A stretch of 64,000 bases of DNA from Yponomeuta sedellus (lineage: Eukaryota > Arthropoda > Insecta > Lepidoptera > Yponomeutidae): NCBI GenBank assembly GCA_934045075.1, contig OW203731.1, positions 8,227,975 to 8,291,974 on the forward strand, in the 5' to 3' direction. Made by a program: the position numbers and the translations under genes. Under the pieces are notes generated by a model. The model saw only the letters and a program-made list of their open reading frames with translations, did not search any database and was not told the origin of the DNA. Shown in pieces: positions 55,745 to 64,000 of this stretch. Position 1 is the stretch's first letter. The number at the start of each line of letters is the position of its first letter.

Positions 55745-55789
55745 GGTCCGTCGCCTTGCGGGCCAATTTGGCCCGCAAGGCGACGGACC
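55745..55789. repeat. Perfect 20-bp GC-rich hairpin, 5-nt loop
   Basis: GGTCCGTCGCCTTGCGGGCC at 55745-55764 is exactly complementary to 55770-55789. Confidence 0.95.
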
Positions 55790-55799
55790 GTGGAGACGT

Positions 55800-57055
55800 T
55801 TCCAACTGATAAAGCAAATCGTAAAACCGTGTCTTCAGCGAGCGCCCGCCAAACGACTCGCTTTTATCCGCCAAACAATGTCCACACTTTTTTTGTAACG
55901 TCTTTCACAAATAATAGCTGATCTTTCGTTACATCTGACTAACTTCGAAGGACTAGAATCGTACCGTTGATCTCACTACCCTATATGTTAATGTAAAATA
56001 CGAAAAAAGAATAATACCTTCTTATTACTTTAAACCAGAACTTAAAAGTCCGACGAAGAACTTAAAAGTTACAGTATTAAACTTTATGAAATTACTTACT
56101 AAAATTTGTGAACGTGAAGTGAACCAACAAATGACTAAATAGCACCAAAGGTCGTCCCAAATAGCGCTTATTTTGGTCCTTGGTTTAATATTAGTAATAA
56201 GCTCGGTACTAAGTTAACACTTGGATTTGGAATAAGACGCATGTAAGAGTAGGTAGTATTAGGTCGGAAAAGTTATTTATTAGGTGTATTGTAATGTCCC
56301 TACGTTACCGGACAATGTGAATACACAAAAAACGTATGGGTACCTATAAAACGAACGTTTTTACGATCGTACGTGGCGCGCAGGCTCTTAGCATTAATAA
56401 AACTGATCAACACGACTCTGGCACGTTGGAAAAAAAAAGTTGACTCCCGAAGAAACATCATCAACATGAGACTTTTTTTTCTTTTTTTCCAAGGAAATAG
56501 TATTGAGTTACTAAAGGAATGTTTTGTTAGGTCAGCAGACGCCCAAGAATGTACGCGGGCGTATCGAATTACCTCATGTAGTAAATTATGTTGGTTGTAA
56601 TAGTGATAGCTTACACTTAACGATAACCAAGGCCTGCCTGAAATGAGAATAGTGTTATGTGATTTTTTTATAGCATATTCTTGTGAAGATTCTTTACTAC
56701 CAAATTGTTCTAATTCAGACTGGTAGTAAATTTTATTTGTAGGTTCAGAAAGTTACGTATAATTTATATCGGTCCACAACCGCCTGAAGCGAGGTTCAAG
56801 AAGTGTGTTAAGTGCACTTTGTGCCAAAAGGGCTACTATAACGTAAGGGATTATTTAGATGACAATGATGTCTGGAATTAAAGCCAGCGCTATGCATGAG
56901 TTCTATATTTTATAATAATTTTATACACTCTGTTAATTAAGGACTTTGAAAAGACTAAGTTTGGGGTATTTTTGTCCATAGTTTGACTTATAACGTTCAT
57001 TAATCCGCAGCTTCTGCGCTACTTTAAATAAAACCTTTTCATTTCATTTCACAAA
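55800..57055. other. AT-rich intergenic DNA, nothing recognised
   Basis: The + frame at 56373-56600 shows no known motif. Confidence 0.3.
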
Positions 57056-57058
57056 TTT

Positions 57059-57313
57059 AGACGTTTAGTAACCTATTTAGAGGCTAAAAATTCCACCCAT
57101 GCCGGGATTCGAACCCGCAACCTCTGGCTATCTTTCCAACGCTCTTTCCAACTGAGCTAATGGGCGACTCACCGGCACCAGTGAAATTTCGAACCTCTTT
57201 ACACTATTCTCTGTATTACGTACGTACTATTTAGCCTCTAAATAGGTTTTTAAAATTGTCCTTAGCACGGGTTAGTGCATTAAAAATAAAAATAGTATAA
57301 AGACGTTTAGTAA
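57059..57313 (-). mobile_element. tRNA-headed fold-back SINE, copy E, with 13-bp TSD
   Basis: AGACGTTTAGTAA at 57059-57071 and 57301-57313 exactly flanks a 229-bp element. On the - strand it begins TTATACTATTTTTATTTTTA, as copy C/D does. It continues through CACTAACCCGTGCTAAGG and AAACCTATTTAGAGGCTAAA (its own tail, inverted). It then jumps to the leader TACGTAATACAGAGAATAG, the tRNA-like core (57095-57166) and the tail TAGCCTCTAAATAGG. Confidence 0.9.
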
Positions 57314-57368
57314 TTAGTTTATTTATTGTATCATCATCCTATCTACTTTATTGTTCTATACATCTTCA

Positions 57369-57575
57369 TCTTCATCAACCCATTATGTCTCCACCGAGGG
57401 GCAAAAGGGTCTCTTCCCTGAGGAAGGTATAGGCTATACTCCACCACGGGGGCCAAGTCCCGGTTGGTGGATTGTAAGACAGTGGCGGGTCTTACTGTCA
57501 GAAGTTATCAAGCCGCCCATAAGGCCTCTGACATGGCTTAAAACGACTGCCATTATACGACAGCCTATACATAGA
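57369..57575 (-). repeat. 3' body of 5S-headed SINE, partial copy
   Basis: CATTATGTCTCCACCGAGGGG, CTATACTCCACCACGGGGG and CTGTCAGAAGTTATCAAGCC match the reverse complement of the copy at 51035-51400. The head is missing. Confidence 0.7.
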
Positions 57576-57627
57576 TATCTCAATACTCCGAGGTAAGTTA
57601 TTTGTTGAACTAAACTTGAAGTACATA

Positions 57628-57853
57628 GGTCTGTTATCTTTTAGAATATACCTCGGCTACTATCGGATAGATTCGGATATATTCGTATAATAGAAATATC
57701 GGAACTATTATGACACTTAATTTTACATAACTTTTTAAAATAGTGAAGAAAACTTTTATACAGAGCAGAAAGTAGTATTACACTCGTGTGCTTTCGGCGA
57801 AAACCAATGCCTACTCTAGAGCCCGGGGTATATTGTAAAAGCTAACAGACTGC
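57628..57853. mobile_element. MITE with terminal inverted repeats, copy 2
   Basis: It is collinear with 36484-36714, with scattered substitutions and small indels. Shared blocks include TACCTCGGCTACTATCGGAT and TTACACTCGTGTGCTTTCGG. Confidence 0.8.
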
Positions 57854-57861
57854 TTGTAACA

Positions 57862-57950
57862 TTCTTGTTGGTCTAGCGGTATCGTCTAATAAATTACCGC
57901 ACTGGAGGTCGTGGGTTCGATTTCTACTCGGTGCTGCCATACATTTGTAG
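57862..57950 (+). repeat. Degenerate tRNA-derived repeat
   Basis: The A-box-like TTGGTCTAGCGGTATCG and B-box-like GGGTTCGATTTC are 45-50 bases apart. Stems do not pair well, so a tRNA gene is unlikely. Confidence 0.5.
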
Positions 57951-57959
57951 GTCTATATG

Positions 57960-59000
57960 GCCATGGTTCCAGTTTCAATTTTTGGGCGTGTTTTCATTTG
58001 TGATGTCCTTGCTATATTAATTTTTTTTTTATTTCAAGTAAGAAAAAAATACATGCAATATAATGCCTCCCATCCCCCGAAACCGACAAGGTTTATGTGT
58101 GGATTGGGTTTTTTTCGTTAGGAGTCACTAGCTTAACATGTTGTAACCATAATCATAACCATTACACAAGATTATGTTATGTCTAAGATACTCGATTAAT
58201 AAATCTGTTATTACCTTTTAATTCTATTTTTATCCAACCTGTCTCACAGTCAATACATGACTATATTAACCTCAGATCATAGAAAGAAGTTAACATTAAC
58301 TGTTAGATAATATTATGTTATATGAATGGTACAATAACGCGCTATACAAATCGGGTTCAAACTATGATGTCACAACTTGCACGTAAGGGCTAATAATGGA
58401 TGAAGCGTTTATCGATACATTTTTAAATAATGTTTTTTTCCCTTAACTCTACAAGAAAACGTTTAGAACTCAATGGGAAAACTAAATCTTATAGGTTTTT
58501 ATATTATTAGACTTGTTTTATTTTTGTGATCCTGAAACCCCGAAAAACCAAATTCTGGTTTCTCTTTCTAATTTTTCGAAAGTTTTTATATGTCTTTCTG
58601 GCATAAAAGTGGCACTCCAAGTAAGATGCAATTTCCCCACAAAAAAGGTCTTTTATAAATAAAACAGTAACAAGAAGAATCGTTGGTACAGTAGTCGTGG
58701 TCAAGCCTGTATTGTGGTGGCATTCTTTGTAATTAATTAACCTGTAAATTCCAATTTTAAACTTAATACTTGAATCTTATGCGTAGCCAAACAAAAGAAA
58801 ATATAGTAATTTTTTTATGAATATGAGTAATAGTTGTTCCTTTAGCTCACTCTGTTCCTTTTTCCCTCTGTGGTAAGCTTTGGAAGCTGATGATTCATGG
58901 ATCAGAATACATAAATACATACCTGTAAGTTTTACTTCTAACTTTTTCAAACGCAATCGTTTTTGGGAAAGACCCTTTACACCAGCCAGACGGTTGCAAA
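57960..59000. other. AT-rich intergenic DNA, nothing recognised
   Basis: No coding or RNA structure was seen. Confidence 0.3.
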
Positions 59001-59004
59001 AAAT

Positions 59005-59535
59005 CGGCCAAGTACGAGTCGGACTCACGCACCACGGGTTCCGTACTAGTAACGCCATTTTGCCTCCGATGGTAGAACTACATTCATCTAAATTGATTAG
59101 TAAAGGTTCAGAAAGGTCTTTAGTGAGTCCTTCTCGCATTTGGTTATTTTTAAATACTATTAATGTTAATACGTTAACTGCAAATAAGTAAACTTTACAA
59201 TGGTAATGTGACTTAATGCTACAAGTATTTTTATTCGTCATTGGAGTATGTAATAAGTACCATAATCACGCCAAGTTTTATGCCTGTGGGTATAACCGTT
59301 TTTACGATGGGTCATAGACGAAACAACGACGTTTGTAGAATGGAGCCCTCTTATTTTTTAAATCAGTTCACTTCACTCACTTCAATCACTTCATTATTGC
59401 TTTGCTTTAATAATACATATTCTGCGGACATTTCATCCGGTTCCAAAGACAGAACCATTTAAATATTGGACAGACAGCGGAGGCAGAGCAATAGGGTCCT
59501 ATATGATACCGTACCCGAAGGTACGGTACCCTAGA
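59005..59535 (+). repeat. Dispersed ~530-bp repeat, second copy of the type at 7172
   Basis: It begins TCGGCCAAGTACGAGTCGG, then ACGGGTTCCGTA, and ends GACAGACAGCGGAGGC, then AGCAATAGGGTCC, then GGTACGGTACCCTAG. The open frames over it (58880-59191 and 58777-59241) follow the repeat and are not genes. Confidence 0.6.
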
Positions 59536-59539
59536 AAGT

Positions 59540-61880
59540 ATACCTGCACTGTGACTTCGTAAAGTGGGCGTCGCTGTTCGATACCTGTTTCGTCAAGAAT
59601 TCTACTACAACATCACGTTACCCGATTGAAAAAATATAACAATAGAGACTGAGGTGGCGCTTAAAGCTGAAAGGGACGTTTAATGATTTGGCTATTGACC
59701 AACGTGCAATAAATGGAGTTGAATAGCTCTGAAGTGCTTTGTACCTGAGGGGTCCATTCCCGAGTATTTGTACGTACTCCACGTGACAATAGCGCAGTTT
59801 AAGTGGGTGTACCCATTTTGTGAGCACCAATAGTACTGTTAATTGTGACTCGAGTGCAAAGTACTTACTCAATAAGTAGGTAATAGTGGTCAACATGGTC
59901 TTAGCAAGTGCTTCAAAGTTTGATAGAAACCGAATTTCACTGAAAAAATGTGTCCTTAATAATGAACTAGACTAGTAGTATCTTCCAAGATCGTATTAAT
60001 TAAAAAAAACAAACATCCGATACTTTCATAATAATTCGCTTGGTTTCCATGAAACTATGTGTAACATACAATAGTATGAGAAAAATCCTTTGACTGTATC
60101 GAATGTTATTATTACGCAGATACAAAAGTTTTTTTTTCCGACGCATAAGGAATCCACTTGGCCATGGTTCTCACAGGCGACAGACAGTAGACTCGCCGAT
60201 GGCTCGGCGGGAACAATGAGCCATGTGTGCACCAGCCCTCACGGCCGACGGACCGCTTTGTGCACAAATCATAAACTACGCCGAGCTCCCCGTCGACTTT
60301 TGCACTTCATGAAAAACAAATTTATCAAAAAATAATACAGTCCCAACCTGCAGGGTCCTTTGTCAACCCAACCCAAAAAAAAACCTGTTTCGGTCCCAAA
60401 GTTTTTGCTCCCAAAACTTTTCTTTAAATTATTGTTTTTAACCAAACGCTTTTTGTTAAGGCTTCGAGTGGTTGATAAATAATGATTTGAATGTCGTGGG
60501 TTCTGTTATTCCCGATGTGAGAATTTTAATTTTGTCACCTATTGTTGCTCAATAGCTTAACGTAATTCAATAGAGTTAGGCCTTTTTGTACATTGCATTA
60601 TCAAACTTCCTTGTCAGCCGGGTTTAATATTCATGATGTTTATAATTACATAACTGATCTGATCTATCTGATTCTCTTTTTGTTTCCTTTGGCTCTCCAT
60701 TTCACACTCCCTCTTAAGCAACTCCCTCTTAGCAAGCGCCTAGCCGAATTTTATATGGCTCCTGCAAGACAAAATATCCCCTATCGATTTGAGCAGCTGG
60801 ATGCGGATAGCCAAGGACTATGTGTCCTCGGCCATTCTCATCTACCCACTACTAGCAATCTGTACCAAAACTTCGGTCGAGCTGGTTGGTGAACTGCCAG
60901 TCCACCTCCACATCAACTTGCTATTTTTTTAGGCTACCTCCTTACCTAAAGGCTAATCTCTTTAGGATTGTCTCTTCGGTGACTGAAAAATGTCAACATA
61001 GTCTTGAAAGTAAACTTGCGCAACATGCAAAGGCATTTACGGCCTACGTGTAACTGCATATCGCATTTTGTTAAATACATATTTTACTACAATTAACTTT
61101 ATATTATAATATATAATTAACATCATTAAAAGTATATAATCATAAAAATGAACCTAAAGTCCTATGTGAAACTTAATTTTGTGCATAACCACATAACTAT
61201 TGTAAAACTGATGCGGCGCCGCCTCAGGTTTTGTTGTGGATAAATATAATAATTGAATTCAATAACTACGTATTTTGTAAAGTAAATACATGCATGGAAT
61301 GCGTCAATCTTATGTGGACCTCGATACAGATTACCACGTTTCATTCACACATCTATTGGATACGCGACAAAAAATACCATTTACTAATGAAGGTACTAGA
61401 AAGTCGCAAATTTTGACACTTAAGATGCGCGACTACCCAGGCTGGTAGATCTTAAGCCGGCTTGTGTAGTCTTTTTTACCATGGCTAGCAGCAGCTACAC
61501 TAATGAGTACATTACAAAACTACTCACGACATCTGTACAAAATCTTCGTAAACTCCTTCAAAGCTCCCATACAGCGCCGCTACGCTTATGAGACTGCTAC
61601 GCCGTAGCAAGTGCTACGCGACGCCGAGAGACGTTCTGAGCGATTCCAAAAGATGGCGTTATGCTCAGGTATCTGAAAAAAGTCCCACATGAGAAGAGGT
61701 TGATTGTAGAGGTTGCATTTGTAATCCGCAAACTGAATAATAGGTCTGTGTAAGTTAAAAATAAAATTGTCAATTTTCTTAATTTTTGTTTTGTATAAAT
61801 CAGTAATTTTCCTTGGTTTTCTAAATTGTACTGTATCCAACTTCACTAAAATTATTAGTTTATGATATAAAGACCTTGAG
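59540..61880. other. AT-rich intergenic or upstream DNA, nothing recognised
   Basis: A first, non-coding exon of the gene starting at 61890 may lie here, but I cannot place it. The + frame at 60593-60892 and others show no known motif. Confidence 0.3.
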
Positions 61881-61889
61881 TCTTTGCAG

Positions 61890-63307
61890 ATAATGGCCAA
61901 CATATTCCACAAGAGTTGTTACACGACGCGAACTACCGGGTATAAGTATCGCACTTTGGCCACGAACACCACGGACAGTGATGTTTCATTCATACCACCA
62001 AAGACTCGGAAACCTTGTAGACAAAATCCATTGTACAAGAAATTTCTCGATATCAAGCAGGAGATTATTACTAGAGTCGATTCACAGGTTGGCAGCTAGT
62101 CTTAAATACAGCGAGGTCACGGATGTCAAACATCCGTGAGCGAGGTACACACATGTTTATGTAGTCTGTGGCGAGGTATTATGTTCCTTCATTATCACAG
62201 ATAAATGCACGCTGTCATTATTATTATATTATTAAAATCATGGATGTCGTGACTAAAATGTACTTATCTAGACTTTGAATAAATAACATAACATTTACAT
62301 ACAAGCACATACATTGCTTCTGACCCCACACTAGGATACCCTGTGCCGTGGGAATCAGAAACAACGACATCACAAACATGTAAACATCCAAGACTTGGGC
62401 TCTTTTTTTTGTTCCCAGCCGGGATTCGAACCCGAGACCTCTTGCATGGTAGACGGACGCGCTACCGCTACGCCACAGAGGTCGTCAATAGTCTTGTCTA
62501 ACACGTGACATTGGCGAAATTGTACTGGACAATCAGTGCAGTGAGTCCATAAAGCAGAATTGAATTGAATTGACTTTCAATAAGCGGTATACTAATCAGA
62601 AATCTGTCAATTAGCACCTCAATGTAGCGTACAGACCTTCTCTAAGTGAGAAAGTATGGGCACAATTACCCCGCGTGCCCACCATGGACTACTATTTCAA
62701 GCGCTGAATTATGTTAATACTACAGACAGTTAGGTTTCTTCACGACGTTTTCTTTAGCATGGACTAGGATTTAGCCAGTGCTACTAGAATTCGCCAATTT
62801 ATGTTACCTCGAACACAAAACTATCCTTACTACCAATGCTAGTTTTCTACCAACGCTAGCACCTTTTTGCCATTGCATCTTATCTATAATATAAAAATGA
62901 ATCGCTGAATGTGTTGGTAAGCGCAAATCTCGAGGGCAGCTGAACCGATTTTGCTAATTTTTTTTTAGAATATTCCTTGAAGTCCGAGGATGGTTCTTAC
63001 GGAGAGAAAAATAAAAAAATTAAAGAACCGACTGTTGGGCGGTACGAAGTTCGCTGGGTCAGCTAGTATTCAATATAATGTATATTTTACTTACAGTCCT
63101 GGCATTTTGCAGGTCGACAAGGCACAGCTCGCACGGGAGTCTAACTTTAATAAGTTCGAGAAAGTAATCGAGAAAATAAACCAAACTGTCGAACTAAAAG
63201 AAACAGTGCTGACTCTTCGGAAAACCTTGTCAGAGGCTGAAGACAGGCTCACGGAGTTGATGGAGCGAGTGGAAAAACTTAACGACCTACTCTTTGAAAA
63301 ACTTTAA
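61890..63307 (+). CDS. Small two-exon gene, coiled-coil protein of about 129 residues
   Basis: Exon A (61890-62087) follows an acceptor CTTTGCAG and has ATG at 61893. It encodes 65 residues, MANIFHKSCYTTRTTGYKYR onward, ending IITRVDSQ before a donor CAG/GT. Exon B (63113-63307) follows TTTTGCAG and encodes 64 residues, VDKAQLARESNFNKFEKVIE to LNDLLFEKL and a stop. The intron (62088-63112) is phase 0, so the frames join cleanly. The C-terminal 50 residues show leucine-rich heptads (LTLRKTLSEAEDRLTELMER), a likely coiled coil. The first 27 residues lack acidic residues and are rich in Lys, Arg and Thr, which could suit a mitochondrial presequence (inference). AATAAA lies at 63363-63368. I do not recognise the family. 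An upstream non-coding exon is implied by the acceptor. Confidence 0.6.
62275..62488 (-). repeat. tRNA-headed SINE, copy 2, in the intron
   Basis: It is the reverse-orientation copy of 10863-11060. The B box on the - strand is GGGTTCGAATCCC and the head GTGGCGTAGCGGTAGCGCG. The body has CATGTTTGTGATGTCG and CACAGGGTATCCTAGTG. Confidence 0.85.
62615..62712 (+). repeat. Dispersed repeat 'CACAGGCCTTCTCT', copy 3, in the intron
   Basis: GCGTACAGACCTTCTCTAAG, GAGAAAGTATGGGC and CGTGCCCACCATGGA match the copies at 6240 and 50255. Confidence 0.6.
62883..63066 (+). mobile_element. Non-autonomous Helitron, apparently complete (184 bp)
   Basis: It starts TC (62883) after an A and ends CTAG (63063-63066) before a T, the expected A/T insertion signature. 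The body (GAATCGCTGAATGTGTTGG, then AGCTGAACCGATTTTGCTAA) matches 37337-37480. It lies in the intron with its end 46 bases before exon B. Confidence 0.8.
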
Positions 63308-63362
63308 GTTAGTGGTCCAGGTACTGTGATTGTTTTGTTATTATTTCTTTAATGTTGATTGA

Positions 63363-63368
63363 AATAAA
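63363..63368 (+). terminator. Poly(A) signal AATAAA of the coiled-coil gene
   Basis: It lies 56 bases after the stop codon, in the right order for the 3' end of the transcript. Confidence 0.65.
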
Positions 63369-63389
63369 GCAGAATTTTTAAATTCTGTG

Positions 63390-64000
63390 TTTTTTCTAAT
63401 AACTCATTTGTCCCTATGTTCGAAGCGTTCGAAGAATTGGGATAACTAGCAGCTTATCATTTTCACTCACCCAACATACATTCACCCAACAAAAAGTTTT
63501 CAAAGATAGCTGTAGTTTAAACAAGTAACCGGATGAAATAAAAATATCAAACAAACACCAAAGTTCCAATTAAATCGGAAAATAAATAAAGGAACACACC
63601 ATGATGATAAGTCGAATCGGTATTAAGCCTACGTCAAGTCACAGAAATTTGAATTTATTCATTTTCGAATACCCTAAAAGCCAGAGAACAAATCAATGAT
63701 ATAGAAGATAGATACCTACTCGTACATAGTGATAGAGAACATTTTTTAAAGATATTTTTGAGAGATTTGTTTTAAAAATTAAATAGATCTGTATGAAATT
63801 TGCAGACACAAATGCAGAGTTGAGAAGAAGTGTTCAAAGGAAATCCTTACTTTGAACTAGAACCACCGCTTCAATAAATGTAGGTAGGTACTCGGAAATT
63901 TCTGTGTTTCGATTGTGCATTTTGAGTGTTCCTAGTCTAATTTACCAAACGATATTTGGAATCGTTACGAGTGAGTACTGAGGGATTCTGCGTTTTTGTC
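63390..64000. other. AT-rich intergenic DNA, nothing recognised
   Basis: No coding or RNA structure was seen up to the window edge. Confidence 0.3.

Noticed and set aside
58777..59241. 154-codon - strand ORF and the 103-codon + ORF over it
   Set aside because: Both run through a dispersed repeat also present at 7172-7740; no domain is visible.
61440..61480. Imperfect hairpin near GACTACCCAGGCTGG
   Set aside because: Pairing is interrupted and much weaker than in the listed hairpins.

Overview
The window looks like non-coding, repeat-dense nuclear DNA from an insect, most likely a moth or butterfly. It is AT-rich. It holds several repeat types I know from lepidopteran genomes: tRNA-headed SINEs, LINE 3' ends of the 'VQQW' type with trinucleotide tails, Penelope-like elements, and short Helitrons ending in CTAG. 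I see no operon, no ribosomal RNA gene and no convincing stand-alone tRNA gene. No species can be named from the sequence alone.

Only one set of exons looks like a living host gene: a small two-exon coding region at the right end (61890-62087 and 63113-63307, + strand). It would encode about 129 residues with a C-terminal coiled coil, followed by a poly(A) signal. GC-rich, CpG-rich islands at about 1085-1760, 30650-30740 and 55370-55450 may mark promoters of genes outside or only partly inside the window. A THAP-like exon (29764-29976, - strand) has lost two zinc ligands and is probably dead.

Layout, left to right. 1-5850: a decayed Helitron with OTU and helicase fragments (3652-4602), plus short repeats. 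5850-17200: mostly anonymous AT-rich DNA with two 5S-rRNA-headed SINEs and tRNA-headed SINEs. 17378-17912: a 9-bp minisatellite. 19700-25500: short LINE tails, a degenerate triplicated repeat and an (AT)n tract. 25820-28380: a Penelope-like element with an inverted 5' end, abutting a GC-rich LINE 3' end with a poly(A) tail. 28565-34200: a tRNA-headed SINE, the THAP exon and a LINE 3' end. 36480-38930: a MITE, an RTE-type LINE 3' end and a SINE-like repeat. 38919-40605: a candidate DNA transposon with 15-bp inverted ends. 45000-46950: SINEs, then an AT-rich segment holding six exact copies of one 12-mer with unrelated flanks. 49005-49458: a fold-back SINE with target-site duplications. 52429-54850: a 200-bp hairpin, a broken LINE with endonuclease and RT, and a second 5'-inverted Penelope fragment. 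57059-57853: another fold-back SINE, a SINE fragment and a second MITE copy. 61890-64000: the small host gene, with a SINE and a textbook non-autonomous Helitron in its intron.

The strongest leads are structural: the dispersed 12-mer cluster, the many near-perfect short-loop hairpins, 5' inversions in both Penelope copies, and the fold-back SINE family with exact target-site duplications.
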